Positions 37,203 to 44,873 of a stretch of DNA of 64,000 nt are shown in pieces (position 1 is the stretch's first letter; the number at the start of each line of letters is the position of its first letter). The notes below the pieces were generated by a model, which was not told where the DNA came from, did not search any database, and was given only the letters and a program-made list of their open reading frames with translations. The stretch comes from Streptomyces sp. NBC_00557 (lineage in GTDB: Bacteria; Actinomycetota; Actinomycetes; Streptomycetales; Streptomycetaceae), in contig NZ_CP107796.1 of assembly GCF_036345995.1 (NCBI RefSeq), positions 5,208,001 through 5,272,000 on the forward strand. Direction: 5' to 3'. The position numbers and the translations under genes are program-made.

Positions 37203-38302
37203 GGGCCGGCCGGGTCACGGGCACCCACACGGGCGACGGAGCAGGCACCCGCACCGGCCCGGAAAGCACCCCGCCCAGCGAAGCAACCGCGGCCGGCGAA
37301 GGCGCCGCGTCGGCTTCCCCCGAGGGCACCGCGGCCGGCGAAGGCGCCGCGTCGGCTCCCCGCGAGGGCGCCGTGCCCACACCCCCCACAGGCGCCCCCC
37401 GCACCACCCCTCCCCGGATCGACGTCACCGAACTCGTCCGTATCCGCACCCGTCACCCCGAGGCGATCGCCGAGGCCGCCGCCCGTCGTGCCCGCAGGCC
37501 CCTGCTCAGCGAGAACGGCAGGCTGATGATCGTCGCCGCCGACCACCCCGCCCGCGGGGCCCTCGGTGTCGGCGACCGCAAGCTCGCCATGGCCAACCGT
37601 GCCGACCTGCTCGGGCGCCTGTGTCTCGCGCTGTCCCGGCCCGGCGTCGACGGCGTCCTCGCCACCGCCGACATCCTGGACGACCTGCTCCTGCTCGGCG
37701 CCCTCGACCACAAGGTGGTCATGGGCTCCATGAACCGGGGCGGACTGCAGGGCGCCAGTTTCGAACTGGACGACCGTTTCACCGGCCACCGCCCCGAGGA
37801 CATCCAGCGGCTCGGCTTCGACGCGGGCAAGCTGCTGCTGCGCATCGACTACGACGACCCCGGCTCCCTGACCACCCTGGAGTCCACCGCCCGCGCCATC
37901 GACGAGATGGCCGCGCGCCGGCTGCCGGTGTTCGTCGAGCCGTTCATCAGCCGCCGCACCCCCGAGGGCAGGGTGCGCAACGACCTGTCCGCCGAGGCGG
38001 TGACCCGCTCCATCGCCATCGCCTCCGGCCTCGGCGGCTCCTCCGCCTACACCTGGCTGAAGGTGCCGGTCACCGACGACCCCGACGACATGGCCCGGGT
38101 CATGGAGACCTCCACGCTGCCGGCCGTGCTGCTCGGCGGGGACATCGGCGACTCGCCCGAGAGCCAGGTCGCGGCGTACGAGAAATGGCGCGGCGCGCTG
38201 CAACTGCCCACCGTGCGCGGCCTGGTGGTCGGCCGCTCGCTGCTGTACCCGGCGGACGGCGATGTGGCCGCCGCCGTGGACACCGCCGTAGGACTGCTGT
38301 GA
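37199..38302 (+). CDS. Cgl0159-type (beta/alpha)8 aldolase, probable IolJ equivalent
   Basis: A 367-residue protein with a barrel from about residue 75 on: RIDVTELVRIRTRHPEAIAE, LMIVAADHPARGALGVGD, KVVMGSMNRGGLQG and LRIDYDDPGS. In the pathway an aldolase must cleave the IolC product to dihydroxyacetone phosphate and malonate semialdehyde; this gene occupies that place. Residues 1-73 are a low-complexity extension with two copies of TAAGEGAASA(S/P)(P/R)EG (42-bp DNA repeats at 37286 and 37328). GTG 37373 in frame could give a shorter form. It overlaps iolC by 4 bases. Confidence 0.82.
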   Translation: MRAGRVTGTHTGDGAGTRTGPESTPPSEATAAGEGAASASPEGTAAGEGAASAPREGAVPTPPTGAPRTTPPRIDVTELVRIRTRHPEAIAEAAARRARRPLLSENGRLMIVAADHPARGALGVGDRKLAMANRADLLGRLCLALSRPGVDGVLATADILDDLLLLGALDHKVVMGSMNRGGLQGASFELDDRFTGHRPEDIQRLGFDAGKLLLRIDYDDPGSLTTLESTARAIDEMAARRLPVFVEPFISRRTPEGRVRNDLSAEAVTRSIAIASGLGGSSAYTWLKVPVTDDPDDMARVMETSTLPAVLLGGDIGDSPESQVAAYEKWRGALQLPTVRGLVVGRSLLYPADGDVAAAVDTAVGLL

Positions 38303-38309
38303 GGGCCGC

Positions 38310-39140
38310 ATGACCAGCACCGATCTGCATCTGCCCAGGGGCGCCGGCGCGAACGCCCGGTACGCCGTCGACATCGACCCCGAGTTGGCCGGCTGGACAT
38401 ACAGCAGCCTGCGCGTGGTCGAGTCGGCGCCCGGCGGCAGCCATACGTTCACCACCGGGGACAGTGAGTGGATCGTGCTTCCGCTGGAAGGCGGATGTAC
38501 CGTACAAATCGAGACCGCGACAGGGAAGCAGGACGAGTTCCAACTCCTGGGCCGGGAGAGCGTGTTCGCGGACGTCTCCGACTTCGCGTACGTTCCCCGG
38601 GACGCCCGGGTCCAGATCGCCTCCGGCGCGGGAGGCCGCTTCGCCCTGGCAGGAGCGAAGTGCGAGCGACGACTCCCCGCCCGCTACGGCCCCGCGCCGG
38701 AGGTCCCCGTCGAACAGCGGGGCAGCGGCACCTGCGCCCGCACGGTGCGCAACTTCGCCTCCGCGGACTCCTTCGACTGCGACCGGCTGATCGCCGTCGA
38801 GGTGGTCACACCGGGCGGCAACTGGTCGTCGTACCCGCCGCACAAGCACGACGAGCACCGGCCGGGCGAGGAGTCCGAGCTGGAGGAGATCTACTACTTC
38901 GAGATCGACGGCCCGAACGGCCTCGGCTACCAGCGGGTCTTCCCCTCCCGGCCGGGCGGCGCGGACGTCCTCGCCGAGGTCCGCTCCGGCGACGCGGTCC
39001 TCGTCCCCGACGGCTGGCACGGCCCGTCCATCGCCCAGCCCGGGCACGACATGTACTACCTGAACGTCATGGCGGGCCCGGGGCAGACCCGCGAGTGGCG
39101 GATCTGCTTCCACCCGGACCACACGGAGGGGTACCGATGA
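38310..39140 (+). CDS. iolB: 5-deoxy-glucuronate isomerase
   Basis: A 276-residue bicupin of the KduI/IolB family. Metal ligands are in SYPPHKHDEH and the Glu in ELEEIYYFEI, with a later DGWHGPS. It converts 5-deoxy-D-glucuronate to 2-deoxy-5-keto-gluconate, upstream of IolC. It overlaps iolD by ATGA. Length and motifs are normal for the family. Confidence 0.93.
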   Translation: MTSTDLHLPRGAGANARYAVDIDPELAGWTYSSLRVVESAPGGSHTFTTGDSEWIVLPLEGGCTVQIETATGKQDEFQLLGRESVFADVSDFAYVPRDARVQIASGAGGRFALAGAKCERRLPARYGPAPEVPVEQRGSGTCARTVRNFASADSFDCDRLIAVEVVTPGGNWSSYPPHKHDEHRPGEESELEEIYYFEIDGPNGLGYQRVFPSRPGGADVLAEVRSGDAVLVPDGWHGPSIAQPGHDMYYLNVMAGPGQTREWRICFHPDHTEGYR

Positions 39141-41017
39141 CGACGACCCGGCTGACCGTCGCCCAGGCGCTGGTCCGGTTCCTGGCGGCCCAGTACACCG
39201 AACGCGACGGAGAGCGGCGCCGGCTGATCGGCGCCACCTGGGGCATCTTCGGCCACGGCAATGTGGCGGGGCTCGGCCAGGCGCTGGTCGAGTACGCGGA
39301 CGTCATGCCGTACCACCAGGGCCGCAACGAGCAGTCCATGGTGCACGCGGCCGTCGGCTACGCCCGCCAGTCGAACCGCCTGTCCACGCACGCGGTGACG
39401 ACGTCGATCGGCCCCGGCGCCACCAACCTGGTCACCGGAGCCGCGCTCGCCACCATCAACCACCTCCCGGTGCTGCTGCTGCCCGGCGACGTCTTCGCCG
39501 CCCGCCCCGCCGACCCGGTGCTCCAGCAGCTGGAGGTGCCGTACGCGGGTGACGTGTCGGTCAACGACACCCTGCGCCCGGTGTCGAGGTACTTCGACCG
39601 CATCACCCGCCCGGAGGCCCTGATCCCGAGCGCGCTGCAGGCCATGCGGGTCCTCACCGACCCCGTGGAGACCGGCGCGGTCACCCTCGCCCTGCCGCAG
39701 GACGTGCAGGCGGAGGCGTTCGACTGGCCGGAGGAGTTCTTCGCCGAGCGGGTGTGGACCGTACGGCGGCCGGGCGCGGACCCGACCGAGCTGGCGGAGG
39801 CGGTCCGGGCGGTCCGCGCCGCACGCAGGCCCCTGGTCATCGCGGGCGGCGGCGTGCACCACAGCCGCGCCGAGACGGCCCTCGCCGAGTTCGCGGAGGC
39901 CACCGGCATCCCGGTCGCCTCCACCCAGGCCGGCAAGGGCGCCCTGCGGTACGACCATCCGCAGGACGTGGGCGGCATCGGCCACACGGGCACCGCGACC
40001 GCCGACGAGCTGGCCCGCACCGCGGACCTGGTGATCGGCGTCGGCACCCGGTACACGGACTTCACCACCGCCTCCGGCACCCTCTTCGAGAACCCGGACG
40101 TCCGCTTCCTCAACCTCAACATCGCGGCCTTCGACGGCCACAAGCTGGCCGGGCTCGCGCTGGTCGCCGACGCCCGCAGCGGCCTGGGCGAGCTGACCGA
40201 GGCGCTGGTGATGCACGGACACAGGGTCGCCGACTCCTATGTCACGGAGTACACCGAGGACAAGGAGCGCTGGGAGCAGCGCGTCGACGCCTGCTTCGAG
40301 GCCGAGGAGCCGGACGTACGGCCCACCCAGCCGCAGGTCATCGGCGCCCTGGACGCCCTGGTGGACGAGTCCGACATCGTCATCAACGCGGCCGGCTCGC
40401 TCCCCGGCGACCTGCACAAGCTGTGGCGGGCGCGGGCGGTGGACCAGTACCACCTGGAGTACGGCTACTCCTGCATGGGCTACGAGATCCCGGCCGCCAT
40501 CGGCGTGAAGCTCGCCGCGCCGGAGCGGAACGTGTGGGCGCTGGTCGGCGACGGCACGTATCTGATGATGCCGACGGAGATCGTGACGGCCGTGCAGGAG
40601 GGCGTCGCGATCAAGATGCTGCTGGTGCAGAACCACGGGTACGCGTCCATCGGCGGGCTGTCGGAGTCGGTGGGCGGCGAGCGGTTCGGCACCGCCTACC
40701 GGTTCCCGACCGCCGAGGGGACGTACACGGGCGCCCCGCTGCCCGTCGACCTCGCCACCAACGCCGCCAGCCTGGGGATGCGGGTGCTGCGCGCGAAGAC
40801 CGTACGGGAGCTGCGCGAGGCGCTCGCCGAGGCGCGCGCCGCCGACACTCCCACATGTGTCTACGTGGAGACCGAAACGTCCGACACTGTGTCGGGCGCG
40901 CCTCCGGCGCAGGCCTGGTGGGATGTTCCTGTGGCCGAGACCGCGACCCGACCGTCCGCGGTCAAGGCACGAGAGCTGTACGAACGGCACGTCTCGACCC
41001 GACGCCGCCATCTGTAA
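39137..41017 (+). CDS. iolD: 3D-trihydroxycyclohexane-1,2-dione acylhydrolase
   Basis: A 626-residue ThDP-dependent enzyme. The N-terminal Pyr domain contains GHGNVAGLGQAL and PYHQGRNEQSMVHAA with the activating Glu. The central domain contains RPLVIAGGGVHHS. The C-terminal PP domain contains ALVGDGTYLMMPTE and NHGYASIGGLS. It opens the inosose-derived ring to 5-deoxyglucuronate. It sits in the operon between iolB and iolA. Upstream steps (inositol dehydrogenase, inosose dehydratase) are not in this window. Confidence 0.94.
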   Translation: MTTTRLTVAQALVRFLAAQYTERDGERRRLIGATWGIFGHGNVAGLGQALVEYADVMPYHQGRNEQSMVHAAVGYARQSNRLSTHAVTTSIGPGATNLVTGAALATINHLPVLLLPGDVFAARPADPVLQQLEVPYAGDVSVNDTLRPVSRYFDRITRPEALIPSALQAMRVLTDPVETGAVTLALPQDVQAEAFDWPEEFFAERVWTVRRPGADPTELAEAVRAVRAARRPLVIAGGGVHHSRAETALAEFAEATGIPVASTQAGKGALRYDHPQDVGGIGHTGTATADELARTADLVIGVGTRYTDFTTASGTLFENPDVRFLNLNIAAFDGHKLAGLALVADARSGLGELTEALVMHGHRVADSYVTEYTEDKERWEQRVDACFEAEEPDVRPTQPQVIGALDALVDESDIVINAAGSLPGDLHKLWRARAVDQYHLEYGYSCMGYEIPAAIGVKLAAPERNVWALVGDGTYLMMPTEIVTAVQEGVAIKMLLVQNHGYASIGGLSESVGGERFGTAYRFPTAEGTYTGAPLPVDLATNAASLGMRVLRAKTVRELREALAEARAADTPTCVYVETETSDTVSGAPPAQAWWDVPVAETATRPSAVKARELYERHVSTRRRHL

Positions 41018-41033
41018 TAAGGAGTCTCTGGGC

Positions 41034-42536
41034 ATGACGAAGATCGTCAACCACTGGATCGGCGGGAAGTCCGTCGACGGCGCGTCGGGCACGTACGGGC
41101 CGGTCACCGACCCGGCGACCGGCGCGGTCACCACGAAGGTCGCGTTCGCGTCGGTGGAGGAGGTGGACGCGGCGGTCGCCGCCGCCAAGGACGCCTTCAC
41201 GACCTGGGGCCAGTCCTCGCTGGCCCAGCGCACCTCGATCCTGTTCAAGTTCCGGGCGCTGCTGGACGCGCACCGCGACGAGATCGCCGCGCTGATCACC
41301 GCCGAGCACGGCAAGGTGCACTCCGACGCCCTCGGCGAGGTCGCGCGCGGCCTGGAGATCGTGGACCTGGCCTGCGGCATCACCGTCCAGCTGAAGGGCG
41401 AGCTGTCCACGCAGGTCGCCAGCCGCGTCGACGTGGCCGCGATCCGGCAGCCGCTCGGGGTCGTCGCCGGCATCACGCCGTTCAACTTCCCGGCGATGGT
41501 CCCGATGTGGATGTTCCCGATCGCCATCGCGTGCGGCAACACGTTCGTGCTGAAGCCGAGCGAGAAGGACCCGTCGGCCTCCATCCGGCTCGCCGAGCTG
41601 CTGGCCGAGGCGGGTCTGCCGGACGGCGTCTTCAACGTCGTCCACGGCGACAAGGTGGCCGTGGACCGCCTGCTGGAACACCCGGACGTCAAGGCGGTCT
41701 CCTTCGTCGGCTCGACCCCGATCGCCCGCTACATCCACACCACCGCGGCAGCGAACGGCAAGCGGGTGCAGGCCCTGGGCGGCGCCAAGAACCACATGCT
41801 GGTCCTGCCGGACGCCGACCTGGACGCGGCGGCCGACGCGGCCGTGAGCGCCGCCTACGGCTCGGCGGGCGAGCGCTGCATGGCCATCTCCGCCGTGGTC
41901 GCGGTCGGCTCGATCGGCGACGCGCTGGTGGAGAAGATCCGCGAGCGCGCGGAGAAGATCAAGATCGGTCCGGGCGACGACCCGGCGTCCGAGATGGGCC
42001 CGCTGATCACCAAGGCGCACCGCGACAAGGTCGCCTCCTATGTGGCGGGCGCCGCCGCCGAGGGCTGCGAGGTGGTGCTCGACGGCACCGGCTACACCGT
42101 CGAGGGCTACGAGGACGGCCACTGGATCGGCATCTCGCTGCTGGACAAGGTGCCCACGACCGCGAAGGCCTACCAGGACGAGATCTTCGGCCCGGTGCTG
42201 TGCGTACTGCGCGCGGAGACGTACGAGGAGGGTGTCGCCCTCATCAACGCCTCGCCGTTCGGCAACGGCACCGCGATCTTCACCCGGGACGGCGGCGCGG
42301 CCCGCCGCTTCCAGCTGGAGATCGAGGCCGGCATGGTCGGCGTGAACGTCCCGATCCCGGTGCCGGTGGGCTACCACTCCTTCGGCGGCTGGAAGGACTC
42401 GCTCTTCGGCGACCACCACATCTACGGCAACGACGGCACGCACTTCTACACCCGCGGCAAGGTCGTCACCACCCGCTGGCCCGACCCGGCCGACGCCCCG
42501 GTGGGCGTGGACCTGGGCTTCCCGCGCAACCACTGA
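41034..42536 (+). CDS. mmsA: CoA-acylating (methyl)malonate-semialdehyde dehydrogenase
   Basis: A 500-residue aldehyde dehydrogenase. It has GITPFNFPAMVPMWMFPIAI, GSTPIARYIHTTAAANGKR, and catalytic Cys282 in AGERCMAIS, whose context is specific to MMSDH/IolA. It turns malonate semialdehyde to acetyl-CoA (and methylmalonate semialdehyde from valine to propionyl-CoA). AAGGAG at 41019-41024 precedes the start; a 16-base gap follows iolD. A strong terminator closes the operon. Confidence 0.95.
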   Translation: MTKIVNHWIGGKSVDGASGTYGPVTDPATGAVTTKVAFASVEEVDAAVAAAKDAFTTWGQSSLAQRTSILFKFRALLDAHRDEIAALITAEHGKVHSDALGEVARGLEIVDLACGITVQLKGELSTQVASRVDVAAIRQPLGVVAGITPFNFPAMVPMWMFPIAIACGNTFVLKPSEKDPSASIRLAELLAEAGLPDGVFNVVHGDKVAVDRLLEHPDVKAVSFVGSTPIARYIHTTAAANGKRVQALGGAKNHMLVLPDADLDAAADAAVSAAYGSAGERCMAISAVVAVGSIGDALVEKIRERAEKIKIGPGDDPASEMGPLITKAHRDKVASYVAGAAAEGCEVVLDGTGYTVEGYEDGHWIGISLLDKVPTTAKAYQDEIFGPVLCVLRAETYEEGVALINASPFGNGTAIFTRDGGAARRFQLEIEAGMVGVNVPIPVPVGYHSFGGWKDSLFGDHHIYGNDGTHFYTRGKVVTTRWPDPADAPVGVDLGFPRNH

Positions 42537-42553
42537 GCGACCGACAGGGCCCG

Positions 42554-42590
42554 ACAGGGCCGTCCGCTATGCGGACGGCCCTGTTTTTTT
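42554..42590 (+). terminator. Rho-independent terminator of the iol operon
   Basis: A perfect 14-base stem, ACAGGGCCGTCCGC (42554-42567) with GCGGACGGCCCTGT (42571-42584), loop TAT, followed by six further T residues. It lies 17 bases after the mmsA stop. Confidence 0.95.
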
Positions 42591-42834
42591 GTGCCGGGGC
42601 GCTGCGATTCTCGTACGGCCGCAAGAGCCCGCCCATAGGGACCGTTGATACGAGAATCGGTGATCGTCCCATTCTTTGCTGCGGATTCCGTAGGTGAACA
42701 CCCATTGACGCGGCGGTTTTCGTCGGGGTTCCATTCAGCCGCCGGGAGCGGACCAGAGCATGTACGACCAGCCGCCGGAGGCGATAGCGCTCCCGACCCC
42801 ACCCTCACTCGCACGAGTCGATCGGAACCGCCGC

Positions 42835-44250
42835 ATGACCGACACGCTCCGCTCTGTCGACACAGCCGTGACAGCCGCTTCTGACAGCCCTCAGAAACTC
42901 AAGCGGTCCATCGGCGTCGTCGGCGGCACCCTGCTCACCCTCTCGTGCGTCACGCCCGCCTCCACGCTCTTCGTGATCGTGCCCGACCTGTTCTCCAGCC
43001 TGGGCACGGCGACGGCGCTCTGCATCGCCATCGGCGCACTCCTGTGCATCCCCGTGGCCTTCTGCTACTCCGAGCTGGGCACCCTCATCCCCAGCGCGGG
43101 CGGCGAGTACGCCATCGTCTCCACCCTCGCCGGACGGCTCGCCGGCTGGCTCGCCTTCGTGATGTCGCTGCTCGTGGTGATGATCGTCCCTCCGGTCATC
43201 GCGATGGGCACCGCCGACTACCTCGCCCCGATCGTCCACCTCGACCCGTCCATGACGGGCGCCGGCGTGATGATCGCGGCCACCCTCGCCGGCCTGCTCG
43301 ACCTGCGCGCCAACGCCTGGATCACCGGCATCTTCCTGGTCCTGGAGGTCCTCGCCGCCGGCGTGGTCGCCCTGCTCGGCTTCACCCACACCCACCGCGG
43401 CGCGGGCAGCCTCGTCGGCTCGCTGCAGGTGGCCGGCGAGCACGCGCACGTCAACCCGGTGACGGCGATGATGGTTCTGTCCGGGCTCGCCATCGCCCTG
43501 TTCGCCACCCAGGGCTTCTCCACCGCCATCTACCTCTCCGAGGAGCTGGAGAACCCGCGCCGCAGCGTCGCCCGCACCGTCCTCGCCGCCCTCGCCATCT
43601 CCAGCATCGTCATCCTGGTCCCGGTCGTGGCGATCACCCTGGGCGCCGGCGACCTGAAGACCCTGACCAGCGGCGACATCTCCAGCATGGTCATCGCCTG
43701 GAGCAACTCGGCCGTCGGCACCTTCGTCAGCCTGTGCGTCGCGCTGGCGATCATCAACGCGGGCATCGTCATGGTCATCCAGAACTCCCGCGTCCTGTTC
43801 GCCTCCGCCCGCGACAAGGCGTGGCCGCAGCCGGTCAACGACGCCCTCGCCAAGCTCGGCCGGTTCGGCTCCCCCTGGGTCGCCACCCTCGTCGTCGGCG
43901 TCCCCGGCGCCTTCCTCTGCTTCGTCAACCTCGACACCCTCTACGGCGTCACCGGCGTCGCGGTCACCGGCCTGTACCTGCTCGTCGCCATCGCCTCGCT
44001 GCTCTCCCGGCGCGGCGCACACCGCGGCCGCACGGCCTGGCGCATGCCCCTGTGGCCCGCGGTGCCGGTCCTGCTGATCGCCGTACTGGTCTACGTCCTG
44101 GTCGAGCAGGACGTCTCGTACCTGATCTGGACCGGCGGCATCACCGCCGCCGCCACCCTCTACTGGGCCTTCTACCTCCGCCCGCGCCGCGACACTCGCT
44201 GGCTGGTCTCCCTGCCGGAGGACGTCCAGACCGAGCAGGTCCAGGCGTAG
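42835..44250 (+). CDS. APC-family amino acid/amine permease
   Basis: A protein of about 471 residues with 12 membrane helices. It begins KLKRSIGVVGGTLLTLSCVT and has AFCYSELGTLIPSAGGEYAI (APC helix 3 motif) and FATQGFSTAIYLSEELENPR. The C-terminal tail is short and charged. The substrate could be an amino acid or polyamine; placement after the iol terminator does not make it an inositol transporter. ATG 42835 is chosen over 42760; neither has a strong ribosome site. Confidence 0.87.
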   Translation: MTDTLRSVDTAVTAASDSPQKLKRSIGVVGGTLLTLSCVTPASTLFVIVPDLFSSLGTATALCIAIGALLCIPVAFCYSELGTLIPSAGGEYAIVSTLAGRLAGWLAFVMSLLVVMIVPPVIAMGTADYLAPIVHLDPSMTGAGVMIAATLAGLLDLRANAWITGIFLVLEVLAAGVVALLGFTHTHRGAGSLVGSLQVAGEHAHVNPVTAMMVLSGLAIALFATQGFSTAIYLSEELENPRRSVARTVLAALAISSIVILVPVVAITLGAGDLKTLTSGDISSMVIAWSNSAVGTFVSLCVALAIINAGIVMVIQNSRVLFASARDKAWPQPVNDALAKLGRFGSPWVATLVVGVPGAFLCFVNLDTLYGVTGVAVTGLYLLVAIASLLSRRGAHRGRTAWRMPLWPAVPVLLIAVLVYVLVEQDVSYLIWTGGITAAATLYWAFYLRPRRDTRWLVSLPEDVQTEQVQA

Positions 44251-44254
44251 CGCC

Positions 44255-44662
44255 TCAGAAGTCCCACGTCACCACGGTGCACGTCCCGTCGCCCTTGCCG
44301 CCCGCACTGCGATACGCGGCGAGGGCGACGTCGTTCCCGGCGTCGACGCCGGCCCACATGCCGTAGCAGCCCCGCTCCCGGGCCAGCGCGGCCAGGCGCA
44401 GCACGAGCGCCCGCCCGATGCCCCGGCGCCGGTACGGCTCGCCGACGGCCAGCTCGTAGAGGAACATCTCGGCGCCCTTGTCGGGGTGCCAGGTCTCCAC
44501 GCCGCTGACGAAGCCGGCCACGGCGCCCTCCTCATACGCCAGCAGCAGATGGTGCCCGGCGGTGGTGAGGAAACGCTCCGCCCACTCCGGGCGCACCGGA
44601 TGATCGAACAGATGCTCGGCGGCGGCGACGTCGGCGACCGTGCCGGCCTTCCGGATCTCCAT
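44255..44662 (-). CDS. GNAT N-acetyltransferase (AAC(3)-I-like size)
   Basis: A 135-residue single GNAT domain: AGFVSGVETWHPDKGAEMFL, then YELAVGEPYRRRGIGRALV for acetyl-CoA binding, and GCYGMWAGVDAGNDVALAAY. The layout resembles small acetyltransferases related to the AAC(3)-I group, but the substrate cannot be told. It is convergent with the permease, 4 bases from its stop. The ATG at 44662 removes a long unsupported upstream frame. Confidence 0.88.
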   Translation of the reverse strand: MEIRKAGTVADVAAAEHLFDHPVRPEWAERFLTTAGHHLLLAYEEGAVAGFVSGVETWHPDKGAEMFLYELAVGEPYRRRGIGRALVLRLAALARERGCYGMWAGVDAGNDVALAAYRSAGGKGDGTCTVVTWDF

Positions 44663-44873
44663 GGCTCTTCGTACCACGGCTGGTGTACGCCGGACAGGCC
44701 CCGTACTCCTGGGGAAGGGGCGGGGGTTCAGCCCACCGGCTCCCCCCGTTGTCGGTGGCGGCCCGTACCGTTGAGGCATGGATCTTCGCCGGCCCCCGGA
44801 GGGGGACGCCGATGACGGGGGAGCACGCAGGGCCGCACCCCCGGCACCGGCCGGGACGCCCCTCGGAGGGCGC

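Noticed and set aside
42835..44250. Permease as the inositol transporter
   Set aside because: It is an APC-type amino acid permease by motif, and a strong terminator separates it from the iol operon.
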